A DNA stretch of 64,000 bases, taken from assembly GCF_900112445.1 (NCBI RefSeq), contig NZ_FOYY01000004.1, forward strand, positions 310,001 to 374,000. Direction: 5' to 3'. Position numbers and translations under genes: made by a program. The notes under the pieces are model-generated. The model searched no databases and was not told where the DNA came from. It saw only the letters and a list, made by a program, of their open reading frames with translations. This document shows, piece after piece, positions 1-10,117 of this stretch. How positions within the stretch are numbered: the stretch's first letter is position 1; every line of letters starts with the position of its first letter. The DNA is from Thiomicrospira sp. ALE5. Lineage in GTDB: Bacteria > Pseudomonadota > Gammaproteobacteria > Thiomicrospirales > Thiomicrospiraceae.

Positions 1-220
1 TGACCCAACCACGCAATCCATTACCTCTTAGTCCTTTAACATCAATAGCATAAAATGGAATATGCTTGTCACTCACCCACTGCTTTTCCATGCCATTCGG
101 TGTGCCGAGCCAAACCACTTCCACCCCTTGCGCTTGCCAAGCCTCCGCCAGTGCTAACCCCGGAAATACATGCCCCCCAGTGCCAGCAGCCATAATCATA
201 ATACGGTTTGGTTTGTTCAT
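1..220 (-). CDS. murG: UDP-N-acetylglucosamine transferase MurG, N-terminal part (cut by window edge)
   Basis: MurG adds GlcNAc to lipid I to form lipid II on the inner face of the cytoplasmic membrane. Only the first 73 or so residues are present. They begin MNKPNRIMIMAAGTGGHVFP, with the MurG glycine-rich loop GTGGHVFPGLALAE, and continue to WLGTPNGME, which matches the family N-terminus. The ATG (218-220) overlaps the ftsW stop by 4 bp (ATGA), so it is translationally coupled as the next dcw gene. The rest lies beyond the left edge. Confidence 0.95.
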   Translation of the reverse strand, partial: MNKPNRIMIMAAGTGGHVFPGLALAEAWQAQGVEVVWLGTPNGMEKQWVSDKHIPFYAIDVKGLRGNGLRGWV

Positions 221-1389
221 CCTACTCCTTGCGGATTCGTGCCTGACTGAATAGACTGCTGCCGCTGTGTTATTTGAGCAAGCCGTGTTTCGTAATCAAT
301 CCGCAACACGATACCTATAGCCAAAAGCGCCATCATTAAACTACTCCCGCCGTAACTCACAAATGGCAGGGTAAGCCCCTTCGTTGGAAATACGCCAACA
401 TTCACGCCAACATTAATAAGAATTTGACCGGCAAACATAATAGCAATCCCATACACAACAAGCGCTTTAAAGGGCGCTGTTGGGGTCCATGCTGCTTGCG
501 CGATAGCAAACATTCGCCATAATAATAGTCCATAAAGTGATAACAACAATACTACACCGAGCCAACCTGTTTCCTCGGCAAAAATGGCAAACATAAAGTC
601 AGTATGTGCATCGGGCAAATAGAGTAACTTTTGCACACTTGAGCCCAAACCACTGCCTGTTATGCCCCCCGTTCCTATGGCCATTAAGGCTTGCGATAAC
701 TGATAACCCACGCCAAAAGGGTCTTGCCAAGGATCCATAAAATTCATTACCCTCGCCATTCGATAGGGCGAATTAATCACTAGCGCAATTAACAGCAAAC
801 TAATTGGCAACACCGTGATCACAAAGTAGCGAAACGGCGCACCCGCGATAAACAACATCCCCACCAAAACGCCTGCAATGAGAACCGTTGTGCCATAATC
901 AGGTTGAAGTAAAAGTAGAGCAGCCATCAAACCAAATGGTAAAAATAATCGCATCACCGCTGCCGCGTCCTGTCTTACTGCATCTTGATGGCGCTGCAAA
1001 TACCCGGCTAAAAATACAATGGTGGCAATTTTAACCCACTCAGCAGGTTGAAAGTTCATAATGACCAATGGTAACCAACGCTTTGCCCCGCCAATTTCTC
1101 GGCCAAAAATCAGCACCAAAAGCAATAACACCAAACCAAATAAAAACCACTTACCACGATGACGCAACCAGGTTTCACTCGGCACCCATAACATTAAGGC
1201 GGCCAACATACCACCGAGACCCAGGGCAAACACTTGACGCTGAAAATAATGCCACTGATGGCCAAAACGCAACTCACTGACGGCAACAGAGCTAGACAAG
1301 ACCATCACTAAACCGACCACAATTAAACTGGTCACGATAAAAATCAGCCCCGTATCTAAAGCCCGCAAATCAAGACGATATGTATTCAT
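217..1389 (-). CDS. ftsW: Peptidoglycan glycosyltransferase FtsW
   Basis: This is a SEDS-family polytopic membrane protein that polymerises lipid II at the septum with FtsI. About 390 residues are seen, with roughly ten hydrophobic segments and the SEDS signatures GREIGGAKRW (about residues 96-105), FAIFAEETGW and, near the C-terminus, PFVSYGGSSLMM. A GTG three bases upstream of the chosen ATG is an alternative start. It lies 6 bp after murD and overlaps murG by 4 bp, so it is part of one dcw transcript. The length is normal for the family. Confidence 0.96.
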   Translation of the reverse strand: MNTYRLDLRALDTGLIFIVTSLIVVGLVMVLSSSVAVSELRFGHQWHYFQRQVFALGLGGMLAALMLWVPSETWLRHRGKWFLFGLVLLLLVLIFGREIGGAKRWLPLVIMNFQPAEWVKIATIVFLAGYLQRHQDAVRQDAAAVMRLFLPFGLMAALLLLQPDYGTTVLIAGVLVGMLFIAGAPFRYFVITVLPISLLLIALVINSPYRMARVMNFMDPWQDPFGVGYQLSQALMAIGTGGITGSGLGSSVQKLLYLPDAHTDFMFAIFAEETGWLGVVLLLSLYGLLLWRMFAIAQAAWTPTAPFKALVVYGIAIMFAGQILINVGVNVGVFPTKGLTLPFVSYGGSSLMMALLAIGIVLRIDYETRLAQITQRQQSIQSGTNPQGVG

Positions 1390-1395
1390 CACGCG

Positions 1396-2727
1396 TTAGT
1401 TCTCCAAGGCTGCCACGCAGGCCGCAAAATGGCGCCCACGATGTTGATAATTGTCAAATTGATCAAGACTCGCGCAAGCAGGCGATAACAATACCCGATC
1501 ACCCGCTTGCGCCAACTTTGCTGCTAACTGTACAGCTTGCTCCAATGTTTCTACATGATGGCAAGGTAAGTGCGCTGACCAGGCCTGGTAAAGTTGCGCG
1601 GCATCTCGCCCAAAGACAATGGCCGTACGCGCAAATTCAGCTAATGGTTGAGCCAATGGCAGCATATCGGCTCCTTTTGCATCACCACCCGCTAACACAA
1701 CCAACTTACTGGGCTTAATACTTGCACCGATACTGTTTATGGCTGTCAAGGTTGCCCCCACATTGGTACCTTTAGAGTCATTAATCCATGTAACCTGATT
1801 ACGTTCTGCCACCCATTCGGTACGATGCGGCAAGCCGGTAAACTCTGCCAACACTTGACGAATCACTGGTAACGATACATCAAAAGATTGAATAAGTGCC
1901 AAGGACGCAAGTGCATTAAGAAGATTGTGGGGAGCGCGCAACGTTAAGTCTTGAACTGGCATAATCATTTGATTACCACGTGCCAACCAGTCTTGACCCT
2001 GCAGATCAAGCAAGCCCCACTCATCCTCACTTTGAGGCGCACCCAAACCAAAAAACTGTTTAGGTGTTTGCTTGGGCACCCAAAATTGGGTGGGCTCCTC
2101 AAGCGGGATGATGGCGAGCTCGGTATCTTGGTAAACGCGGTTTTTAGACTCAATGTAGGCACTCATACCCTCATAACGGTCTAAATGATCTTCACAGATA
2201 TTGAGTACGGTTGCCGCGCAGGTTTGCAAAGAGTAAGTCGTATCTAGTTGAAAACTTGATAACTCTAATACAAATACATCATAAGTATTATCATCAAGCA
2301 ATAAATCCAATACCGGTTGACCTATGTTGCCACCTAAACCCACGACATAACCCGCTTGCTTCAGGAGCTGCGCAGTTAAACTTGTCACGCTACTTTTACC
2401 ATTAGAACCGGTAATGCCAAGCACGGGCGCACGGGTGGCTCGTGCAAATAACTCAATATCACCAATAATATCAACGCCTTTTTGCCTAAATGGCTGCAGC
2501 CAAGGCTGGCGTAAATCTATTCCAGGACTGATCACGACCACAGTCGTTTTAGCCACCCATGTTGATGGCAGCCGACTCTTGGCAAACTTTACATTTGGAT
2601 AGGCTTGCTCAAGTGGCGCAAGGTCAAGTTCCTCGCGCGTATCATAGGCCAGAATGGCTTCATTGTTATGCGTTAAATAGCGTAATACCGATTGACCTGT
2701 TATGCCTAATCCAATCACTAAATACAT
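1396..2727 (-). CDS. murD: UDP-N-acetylmuramoyl-L-alanine--D-glutamate ligase MurD
   Basis: MurD is the cytoplasmic ligase that adds D-Glu to UDP-MurNAc-L-Ala using ATP. The 443-residue protein opens with a Rossmann-like MYLVIGLGITGQSV and has the Mur ligase P-loop GSNGKSS at residues 107-113. It also has the substrate and metal signature LNICEDHLDRY and a C-terminal domain with TWINDSKGTN and LLSPACASLDQFDNY. It starts 3 bp after the mraY stop and ends just before ftsW. Length and motif order are typical. Confidence 0.97.
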   Translation of the reverse strand: MYLVIGLGITGQSVLRYLTHNNEAILAYDTREELDLAPLEQAYPNVKFAKSRLPSTWVAKTTVVVISPGIDLRQPWLQPFRQKGVDIIGDIELFARATRAPVLGITGSNGKSSVTSLTAQLLKQAGYVVGLGGNIGQPVLDLLLDDNTYDVFVLELSSFQLDTTYSLQTCAATVLNICEDHLDRYEGMSAYIESKNRVYQDTELAIIPLEEPTQFWVPKQTPKQFFGLGAPQSEDEWGLLDLQGQDWLARGNQMIMPVQDLTLRAPHNLLNALASLALIQSFDVSLPVIRQVLAEFTGLPHRTEWVAERNQVTWINDSKGTNVGATLTAINSIGASIKPSKLVVLAGGDAKGADMLPLAQPLAEFARTAIVFGRDAAQLYQAWSAHLPCHHVETLEQAVQLAAKLAQAGDRVLLSPACASLDQFDNYQHRGRHFAACVAALEN

Positions 2728-2730
2728 GGT

Positions 2731-3813
2731 TTATCTCAACTTTAAGCTCGCCAAGCCAATCAGCACTAAAATAATGGTGATAATCCAAAAACGCACAATT
2801 ATTTGCGACTCATGCCAATTTTTATGTTCAAAATGATGATGCAATGGCGCCATTAGAAACACCCGTTTCCCTCGCAATTTATAGGAGCCGACTTGTAAAA
2901 TAACGGATAGGGTTTCAATAACAAAAATGCCTCCCATAATAAATAACACGATTTCTTGGCGAACCGCCACCGCGGTCGCCCCTAACGCCGCGCCTAACGC
3001 AAGCGAGCCGACATCGCCCATAAAGACTTGCGCTGGATGGGTGTTAAACCACAAAAAGCCTAAACCGGCTCCGACCATCGCGGCCATTAAAATCGTAAGC
3101 TCGCCCACGCCTGGAATATGCGGAATATCTAAATAGGCTGCAAAAACGGCATGGCCGGAAGCATAGGCAAATACGCCTAATGCGGCGGCCACCATTACGG
3201 TAGGCATAATCGCCAAGCCATCTAAACCGTCCGTTAAATTCACCGCATTGGAGGTACCAACTATCACAAAGTAACTTAAGACAATCACCCAGGCACCTAA
3301 ATAGATATAGTTGTCCTTCATATAGGGAATGAGCAGCTGGGTTTCGGCTGGCACCTGCGCAAAATGATAAAAGCCAAAGGCGGCAATTAAACCAATGACG
3401 GACTGCCAAAAAAACTTGGTCCGCGAGCGCATCCCCTCTGGATCGCGATAGACGACTTTTTTATAGTCATCGATAAAGCCGATCACACCAAAGCCAAACA
3501 TAGTAAAACTGACCAACAACAGATAAAAATTGGTTAGATCACCCCATAACAAGAGCGCAATGGCAATCGCAAACAAAATCAGCGTCCCGCCCATTGTGGG
3601 TGTGCCTGCTTTGACTAAATGGCTTTGTGGACCATCCAGACGAATACTCTGTCCCACTTTTAAGCGCGTGAGCCAGCGGATGACCGCAGGACCAATTAAA
3701 AAAGAAATGATCAGTGCTGTCAGCACACTCATAATGGCGCGCACGGTGATGTAGTTAAATACGGTGAAACCGCTATGAAACTGACTTAAATACTGACTAA
3801 GGTAAATGAGCAT
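2731..3813 (-). CDS. mraY: Phospho-N-acetylmuramoyl-pentapeptide transferase MraY
   Basis: MraY is the integral membrane enzyme that makes lipid I from UDP-MurNAc-pentapeptide and undecaprenyl phosphate. The 360-residue protein has about ten membrane segments. It has the family motifs KAGTPTMGG, the aspartate pair in [22 protein letters not shown] and, near the C-terminus, [10 protein letters not shown] with the histidine cluster. The start is taken as ATG at 3811-3813; a TTG two codons upstream is possible. It overlaps the murF 3' end by 17 bp, consistent with coupling. Confidence 0.97.
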   Translation of the reverse strand: MLIYLSQYLSQFHSGFTVFNYITVRAIMSVLTALIISFLIGPAVIRWLTRLKVGQSIRLDGPQSHLVKAGTPTMGGTLILFAIAIALLLWGDLTNFYLLLVSFTMFGFGVIGFIDDYKKVVYRDPEGMRSRTKFFWQSVIGLIAAFGFYHFAQVPAETQLLIPYMKDNYIYLGAWVIVLSYFVIVGTSNAVNLTDGLDGLAIMPTVMVAAALGVFAYASGHAVFAAYLDIPHIPGVGELTILMAAMVGAGLGFLWFNTHPAQVFMGDVGSLALGAALGATAVAVRQEIVLFIMGGIFVIETLSVILQVGSYKLRGKRVFLMAPLHHHFEHKNWHESQIIVRFWIITIILVLIGLASLKLR

Positions 3814-5254
3814 GGGCAATCCTTTGAGTTAAACCAGGGCGCAACTGATCCATCGCAGCACTGCGCGAGCCTTTAATTAAAACGACCCAAGGTTCACCGG
3901 TTTTATAAAGTGTAAATAATTGCGCTATCATGGCAGCATGATCGGCATTTTTTGACAAGGCTTGTTCATTTTTTATGGATTTAAAGCCCGCTATATAATC
4001 GTTTGCATGGGATCCTTGCGCCCACAGCTGATTTACGCCTAGCCGTGCGGCCTGCTGACCAATCTGAAAATGCGCTTCTACTGCCGTACCCCCTAACTCA
4101 GCCATGGTTCCTAAACAGGCCAGCATCGGCTTGTTATCAGGACTGGCAAGGGCATGAAGACTATCTAACCCTGCCGCCATCGAGCTTGGATTAGCGTTGT
4201 AACTATCATCAATTAAAGTGAGTGCGCCCAATTGATAGGTTTGTAACCGACCATCGGTGCCGGTAAACTGAGCAAACACTGGTGCAATGTCCTCCCAATC
4301 CCAGCCTAATGCCTGCGCTACAGCCGCACCAGCAGCGAGATTATAGGCATTATGAGCCCCTAATAACGGACTGGTCACTTTGCGCCAGACCTGCTGATAG
4401 TACAACTCAAAATGAACGCCCTGCTGATCCGCTATCACATTACGAATTTGGACATCCGCTTGAGCAGACTGGCCAAAACTCATAGTCTTGGAATGACTGC
4501 GATTTAATTTTTCTTGCCATTGATTAAAACCAGGCGAATCAGTATTAATAATCCCAACCCCATCGGGTTTTATGCCATGCATGATTTCACCTTTAGCCGC
4601 AATAATACCATCTAGACTGCCGAAGCCCTCTAGGTGTGCGGGGGCGGCTAGGGTAATCACCGCAATATCAGGTTCAGCCAGACGCGTTAGGCAATCGATT
4701 TCACCCTGATGATTTGCGCCCATTTCAATAACCGCATAGCGATGATCGTCATTAATCGAGAGTAAGGTTCGTGGCACACCAAACTGATTATTTAAATTGC
4801 CCTGTGTTGCCAAGGTTGCACCTTTGGTTGCAAACAGGGCAGCCAAGAGTTCTTTTACCGTGGTTTTGCCATTCGAGCCCGTTACCGCAACCAAACAATC
4901 CAATTTTGCCGCGCGACGATGCGCTTGACCGAGTCGCCCTAGCGCTCGAGTGGTATCCGCTACAACTAGGCATGGCACAGCTTGCTCACTAAAAGCTCTA
5001 TTGCTAATAATACAAGCAACGGCCCCTTGCTTAATGGCTTGAGCAATAAAATGGTGCCCATCAAAGCGCGGACCTTCAATTGCAATATATACATCACCGG
5101 CTTTGACTGTCCGCGAGTCCGTGACCAGCTGTGCTATTGCTAAATCGCCTTGATCTTGCCAAGTTGATGGTAAGAGTACATTTAACCAATCAGCGAGCTG
5201 CGCTAAAGTCCAACGACTCTTAAGGCTATCAGTCCGCGCTTGTTCAGCGTTCAT
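3797..5254 (-). CDS. murF: UDP-N-acetylmuramoyl-tripeptide--D-alanyl-D-alanine ligase MurF
   Basis: MurF completes the UDP-MurNAc-pentapeptide by adding D-Ala-D-Ala. The 485-residue protein has a MurF N-terminal domain ([16 protein letters not shown]), the P-loop GSNGKTT at about 126-132, the central [13 protein letters not shown] motif and the C-terminal [12 protein letters not shown] motif. The start was set at the ATG that overlaps the murE TGA by 4 bp (ATGA), because the longer reading frame would run into murE. Both flanking genes overlap it, so it is firmly embedded in the dcw operon. Confidence 0.97.
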   Translation of the reverse strand: MNAEQARTDSLKSRWTLAQLADWLNVLLPSTWQDQGDLAIAQLVTDSRTVKAGDVYIAIEGPRFDGHHFIAQAIKQGAVACIISNRAFSEQAVPCLVVADTTRALGRLGQAHRRAAKLDCLVAVTGSNGKTTVKELLAALFATKGATLATQGNLNNQFGVPRTLLSINDDHRYAVIEMGANHQGEIDCLTRLAEPDIAVITLAAPAHLEGFGSLDGIIAAKGEIMHGIKPDGVGIINTDSPGFNQWQEKLNRSHSKTMSFGQSAQADVQIRNVIADQQGVHFELYYQQVWRKVTSPLLGAHNAYNLAAGAAVAQALGWDWEDIAPVFAQFTGTDGRLQTYQLGALTLIDDSYNANPSSMAAGLDSLHALASPDNKPMLACLGTMAELGGTAVEAHFQIGQQAARLGVNQLWAQGSHANDYIAGFKSIKNEQALSKNADHAAMIAQLFTLYKTGEPWVVLIKGSRSAAMDQLRPGLTQRIAHAHLP

Positions 5255-6807
5255 GGCGTCCATTCCTTTATCACTTGTTGATCTGAAAAAACATAGCACT
5301 GCCCGTTTATTTGTTGTGTGCTTTCATGACCTTTACCTGCTACTAAAACCCAATCACCCTCTTTGGCACGATACAAAGCTGTTTCAATCGCTCGTTTACG
5401 ATCTGTTTCAATGATCATTTTTTTGTTATCAAAGCCGCTTGGCAGGCCTGCTAACATATCCGCCAAAATCGTTTCTATTGGCTCAGAGCGTGGGTTATCA
5501 CTGGTTAACACTAAATAGTCTGCTAACTGGTAGGCTTGCGCTGTCATCGCTGGACGCTTGGTTTTGTCGCGATCACCCCCACAACCAAATATCACCCAAA
5601 TTGAACAGCTAGGTTTTATTGCTTGCCGCAACTCATTTAGCGTCTGTAATACCCGGCGCAACGCGTCGGTCGTATGGGCAAAGTCGACCACAACATTTAG
5701 AGGTTTCAAACAGGCTACACGCTCTAAACGACCCGGTGGTGCAACTAAACTTGGCACTGTATCTTGCACCTGTTTTAAATCGAATCCTAGACTTAACACG
5801 CAGCTTAAACTGCAAAGTAAGTTTTCAATATTGTAGTCACCCAGCAAATTTGTATGACATGACCAGGCCTGCTGCTGCCAGCGCAGGCTAAGCTGAAAGC
5901 CGTGAGCTCTTGGGGATTGCGCTAATGCAACTAAACTGGCATCCGCATGCGTAACAACCGATAAATCTGCTTGATAACGAACACAGCTGATACTCGGCTC
6001 CGCACTGTGTTGTTTTAAAGCGAAATCAAGTTGCTGCCCAACGCCATCTGCTATATTTACCACCCACGTTTCAGCTGGGTGGTTTTTAGGCTGCGAACCC
6101 TTAATAAAGAAATCTTGCTTAGCCTGATGGTATGCCGCCACACTGCCATGAAAATCTATATGATCTTCAGTCACTTGAGTTAACGCTTTTATAGCAAAGG
6201 CCAGGCCGGCAATACGCTGCTGCACTATCGCATGGGATGAAACCTCCATAACAGCAAACTTACAGCCCTCACTTACCGCTTCGGCCAGCCAGGCCTGGGT
6301 TGTTAAAATATCGGGTGTGGTATGGCCTGTATATCGCAAATTAGGATAAACACCCGCACCCAATGTACCCAATAAGGCTACTTTTTGTCCTAACAGATTC
6401 AGTAATTGAGCCACTAAAAAACTTGTTGTCGTTTTGCCATTTGTGCCTGTAACGCCAATTAAACTAAGCTGGCTGCTGGGATAGTCATAAAACCAATTAG
6501 CAAGATCAGCCAACCTATTCGACAGATTTGGCACAACCCAAATACCCATGTCTGTGGGTCGCTGTTTTGGCATTCGATCACTTATTACCCAATGTGCACC
6601 CGCTTGTCTAGCCTGCTGTAGGTATTGATTGGCATGGGTTTTTAAACCGGGTAAAGCAATAAATACAGACCCTTCACTCGCTTCATTGGCATGACGAACT
6701 AAGTGAAAAACAGACGTATTACCTTGCCAAACACCTTGTTCCGCTGCAATGTTTGGCGACAAAAATGCGGCCAACTCGGCCATCGTTTTACGCGCTACTT
6801 TAATCAT
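5251..6807 (-). CDS. murE: UDP-N-acetylmuramoyl-tripeptide synthetase MurE, meso-diaminopimelate type
   Basis: MurE adds the third stem-peptide residue. The 518-residue protein has the P-loop GTNGKTT at 121-127, the lysine expected to be carbamylated in YHQAKQDFF (K230), and DNPR at 437-440. DNPR is the motif that in this family marks meso-diaminopimelate rather than lysine, which fits a Gram-negative wall. The start ATG overlaps the ftsI stop by 4 bp. Length and domain order are standard. Confidence 0.97.
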   Translation of the reverse strand: MIKVARKTMAELAAFLSPNIAAEQGVWQGNTSVFHLVRHANEASEGSVFIALPGLKTHANQYLQQARQAGAHWVISDRMPKQRPTDMGIWVVPNLSNRLADLANWFYDYPSSQLSLIGVTGTNGKTTTSFLVAQLLNLLGQKVALLGTLGAGVYPNLRYTGHTTPDILTTQAWLAEAVSEGCKFAVMEVSSHAIVQQRIAGLAFAIKALTQVTEDHIDFHGSVAAYHQAKQDFFIKGSQPKNHPAETWVVNIADGVGQQLDFALKQHSAEPSISCVRYQADLSVVTHADASLVALAQSPRAHGFQLSLRWQQQAWSCHTNLLGDYNIENLLCSLSCVLSLGFDLKQVQDTVPSLVAPPGRLERVACLKPLNVVVDFAHTTDALRRVLQTLNELRQAIKPSCSIWVIFGCGGDRDKTKRPAMTAQAYQLADYLVLTSDNPRSEPIETILADMLAGLPSGFDNKKMIIETDRKRAIETALYRAKEGDWVLVAGKGHESTQQINGQCYVFSDQQVIKEWTP

Positions 6808-8471
6808 GGCACACTCACCCGGTCAGGGTCGATATTTTGCAATCGCAGCGCATGGCTCATTACCTCCCTAAACACAGGCGCCGCAACAGAGCCACCGCCA
6901 TAAACACCACGACTGGGCTCATCAATCATAACAGCAACCAAAAGCCGAGGACTTGACACGGGGGCTAACCCAACAAACATGGCTTGATATTTATCAAGCT
7001 GATAAACACCGCCAGCTGTTTTGTGAACCGTACCTGTTTTACCCGCTACACGATAGCCATCGATCCTGGCTTCCGTTCCCGTTCCTCCTGGCTCAGTCAC
7101 ACTCTCCATCATCTCTAGTACCGCTTGAGCCGCTTGCGGTGATACAACTTGTTGTGCTTCACCACTCGTCTGATCAGCAATTAAACGCAATGGTGTGACC
7201 TGTCCTTGCTGACCAAATAATTGATAGGCTTGAGCTAGTTGCAAAAGGGTAGCATTAAATCCATAACCAAAAGAACTCGATATTTGATCCATGGCTGACC
7301 AATTGGCATAGTGACGCAATCGCCCTGACTGCTCACCAGGTAAAAATAGACCGGAGTCACGACCAAATCCTAGCGCAGTCATAAATTCCCAATGCGCTTC
7401 TCGGCTTAATCTAGGCACCAGCTTAGCCATCGCAACATTACTAGACTTTTGCACCACCCCAGTAAGATCAAGTTCTCGGTAGTTAATTGCATCACTTATC
7501 AAATGACCATGAACTCTGATATGCCCTGGGTGCGTTGAAACAACTTCATCTTCTTCAACCAGCCCTGCATCTAGCAATTTTGCTATAACAAGCGGTTTAA
7601 TTGTAGAACCTGGTTCAATGAGGGTAGAAATTGCACGATTTCTAATCGCTTCACCACTAATTTGACTGCGATCATTTGGGTTAAAGCTAGGTTGGTTTGC
7701 TAATGCAAGAATGTCTGATGTAGCCAAATCAATGACCACGACTGAACCACCAAGCGCATCATGCTTCACAATAGTGTCATGCAAAGCTCTGTGCGCAAAA
7801 TATTGGATGTGACTATCAAGGGTAAGTGTTAAATCTTGCCCCGCTTGCAAATCTTGTAAGGTTGCAACTGACGATACCACCCGTCCATGCAAGTCTTTGA
7901 CGACACGAAAACGACCCGTCTGCCCTGTTAGCCAGGGGTTATAAATTGCCTCAATACCATCCTGTCCAATATCATCGATATTGTTATAGCCAACTAAATG
8001 CGCAGTGGTGTGCGCATGCGGATAGTAGCGCCGATACTCAGGCTTCACATACACAAATGGCAAATTGAGCGACTGGACTTGCGTACCCACCTGTGGCATC
8101 AGACCACGCCTTATATATAAATAGCGCCGGTTAGATTGCTCACTTACTCTGGCCATAATGTCATCAAGTGCAATATCTAGTGCTTGAGCAAGCTGACTGA
8201 TAATTTCTTGTTTATTCGGATGGCTATTTAGTCGATTGGCATCGACCCAAATCGATGTAATGGGCGTGCTAAGTGCCAATACTTCAGCATTTCGATCCAA
8301 CACTTTGCCACGAGGCGCCGGTAAATCGATCACGCGCAATTGGCGTTTATCCGCTTCAGCATTCAAAAACTCAGCGTGCAAGGCTTGCAAATAAAAGGCA
8401 CGACCGGCCAGTAAAGCTAACCCGACCATTAACACAAATAGAATGAGTTGAGCACGCAGCTTAAAGCTCAC
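6804..8471 (-). CDS. ftsI: Septal peptidoglycan transpeptidase FtsI (PBP3)
   Basis: FtsI is a class B penicillin-binding protein that cross-links septal peptidoglycan as partner of FtsW. The 555-residue protein has one N-terminal membrane anchor (about residues 8-26) and a PBP dimerisation domain with RGKVLDRN. All three transpeptidase motifs are present: S289-T-I-K292, S-S-N at 343-345 and K-T-G at 478-480. It overlaps ftsL upstream and murE downstream by 4 bp each. It is complete with no missing catalytic residue. Confidence 0.97.
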   Translation of the reverse strand: MSFKLRAQLILFVLMVGLALLAGRAFYLQALHAEFLNAEADKRQLRVIDLPAPRGKVLDRNAEVLALSTPITSIWVDANRLNSHPNKQEIISQLAQALDIALDDIMARVSEQSNRRYLYIRRGLMPQVGTQVQSLNLPFVYVKPEYRRYYPHAHTTAHLVGYNNIDDIGQDGIEAIYNPWLTGQTGRFRVVKDLHGRVVSSVATLQDLQAGQDLTLTLDSHIQYFAHRALHDTIVKHDALGGSVVVIDLATSDILALANQPSFNPNDRSQISGEAIRNRAISTLIEPGSTIKPLVIAKLLDAGLVEEDEVVSTHPGHIRVHGHLISDAINYRELDLTGVVQKSSNVAMAKLVPRLSREAHWEFMTALGFGRDSGLFLPGEQSGRLRHYANWSAMDQISSSFGYGFNATLLQLAQAYQLFGQQGQVTPLRLIADQTSGEAQQVVSPQAAQAVLEMMESVTEPGGTGTEARIDGYRVAGKTGTVHKTAGGVYQLDKYQAMFVGLAPVSSPRLLVAVMIDEPSRGVYGGGSVAAPVFREVMSHALRLQNIDPDRVSVP

Positions 8472-8788
8472 TGAGCACCCTCCTCAGTCAAGACTAGAAA
8501 CTGCCGTTGCAAAGGTTTTTGCATATTCAAGTGACTACGCGCCTGCTGCTCAACGAGCAATGGGGCGGTTAAGTGTGCAGACTCAAGCAGCATTTGCCCC
8601 CATTCTTCTCGTAACTGACTTTGATATTCCAATTGCTCGTAATAGGCCGCCTCTAAGTCACGTATTTGGTGCTGCAATAGCACCTTAGCCACTAAAGCCA
8701 TGCCTAAAACCAAGATCAGTCCAAATGTAAAAAGCCCACTCATACCAACACGTTTGATAGGAGTAGGCTCTAAATGCTGCCTTTGCAT
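8468..8788 (-). CDS. ftsL: Cell division protein FtsL
   Basis: FtsL is a small bitopic protein that forms the FtsQLB complex and activates FtsWI. The 106-residue protein has a short cytoplasmic N-terminus, one membrane helix (about residues 17-38) and then a periplasmic coiled-coil-like stretch rich in leucine, glutamate and glutamine. FtsL sequences diverge strongly, so the call rests mainly on size, topology and position directly before ftsI. Here it lies 19 bp downstream of ftsZ rather than downstream of rsmH, which is unusual. Confidence 0.88.
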   Translation of the reverse strand: MQRQHLEPTPIKRVGMSGLFTFGLILVLGMALVAKVLLQHQIRDLEAAYYEQLEYQSQLREEWGQMLLESAHLTAPLLVEQQARSHLNMQKPLQRQFLVLTEEGAQ

Positions 8789-8807
8789 GCTTACAATACC
8801 AAGCTAC

Positions 8808-10070
8808 TTAGTCGACTTGGCGTCTTAAGAATGCGGGAATGTCGAGGTAATTATTTGAACGCGGCACCGTGTTACCATTGGCGGCTATTGCAACGTGAGC
8901 TGTGTCAGACTCAAAGGGGGTATGTTTCGGCTGAGAGGGTTTAGGTGCTGCTGATTTAGGCTCGACCAAGGTCGGCTTAATCATGGCTACCTTAGGTTCC
9001 TCAACAGACTGAGTAGCTGTAGTAGCTGTCTCTTTCGCTCGTTCAGAGGCTTGCACTGCCTGCACACCTTGAGTATTTGGGCGCACCATTTCTGGTTTTG
9101 GCTGCGAACCCACTAAACCTGTAGCAACGACAGTGACTCGAATTTCATCCTCAAGCGTTTCATCAATTGAAGTACCAATAATAACACGTGCATCATTATC
9201 TGCAAATTGATTAACCACATCACCAATTACATTGTACTCACCAATACTAAAATCTAGCCCACCGGTAATATTGACCAAGAAACCGCGTGCGCCAGCTACA
9301 GCCACATCATCTAGCAATGGATTGGCAATGGCTTTATCAATTGCTTTTCGGGCACGATCTTCGCCCTTGGCCGATCCCACGCCCATCATACCTAAACCAC
9401 GCTCAGACATGACTGTGCGTAAGTCTTCAAAGTCGACGTTGATCAAGCCTGGACGTGTTACCATCTCAGAAATGCCCTGCACCGCGCCGTGCAAAATTTC
9501 ATTTGCATGGTCAAAAGCCTTAGCAAACATGAAATCCTTACCTAACACTTCGACTAGCTTGTCATTCGGGATGGTGATCAATGAATCAACTGCGCTCGAT
9601 AACTGCTCAATACCTTGATCAGCTACATTTGTGCGACGCTCAAAGCTAAATGGACGACTCACTACCCCTACGGTGAGAATGCCCATATCACGAGCCACTT
9701 TAGCGACTACAGGTGCCGCACCGGTACCCGTTCCACCGCCCATGCCTGCCGTTATAAACAACATGTCGGCGTCTTTAAGCTGCTCTTTGATTGCATCAAT
9801 ATCTTGCTCAGCGGCTTCACGACCTTTTTCAGGATCAGCACCTGCCCCCAATCCATTTGAACCAATTTGAATTCTCACCGGTACATTTGAGTGCGCCAAC
9901 GCTTGTGCGTCAGTATTAGCACACAAAAAATCAACGCCTTCAACTTTGCTACGCACCATATAGTCAACAGCGTTACTGCCGCCGCCGCCCATGCCAATCA
10001 CTTTAATGATAGGTAAACCTGGCTGTCTTACCACTTTGGACTCTTTTAGATCAAACTTCATGCCGCTCAT
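8808..10070 (-). CDS. ftsZ: Cell division GTPase FtsZ, in an atypical dcw position
   Basis: FtsZ is the tubulin homologue that polymerises into the Z ring. The 420-residue protein has the GTP-binding GMGGGGSNAVD near the start, the tubulin signature GGGTGTG at 111-117, and the T7-loop region VNVDFEDLRTVM. A variable linker (about 320-400) ends in the conserved tail YLDIPAFLRRQVD, which binds FtsA and ZipA. The second ATG (10061) is an alternative start. It is canonical and intact, but lies between rsmH and ftsL, whereas ftsZ normally follows ftsQ-ftsA at the far end of the cluster. Whether a second copy exists there cannot be seen. Confidence 0.97.
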   Translation of the reverse strand: MSGMKFDLKESKVVRQPGLPIIKVIGMGGGGSNAVDYMVRSKVEGVDFLCANTDAQALAHSNVPVRIQIGSNGLGAGADPEKGREAAEQDIDAIKEQLKDADMLFITAGMGGGTGTGAAPVVAKVARDMGILTVGVVSRPFSFERRTNVADQGIEQLSSAVDSLITIPNDKLVEVLGKDFMFAKAFDHANEILHGAVQGISEMVTRPGLINVDFEDLRTVMSERGLGMMGVGSAKGEDRARKAIDKAIANPLLDDVAVAGARGFLVNITGGLDFSIGEYNVIGDVVNQFADNDARVIIGTSIDETLEDEIRVTVVATGLVGSQPKPEMVRPNTQGVQAVQASERAKETATTATQSVEEPKVAMIKPTLVEPKSAAPKPSQPKHTPFESDTAHVAIAANGNTVPRSNNYLDIPAFLRRQVD

Positions 10071-10117
10071 AACTCCATCCCCTTGTCACGCCAAAACCTG
10101 ATTAGATAATTATTAAG

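Noticed and set aside
3044-3409. 121-residue minus-strand frame inside mraY
   Set aside because: It is in a shifted frame of a well-conserved gene; the composition (rich in R, C and F) is typical of a shadow frame.
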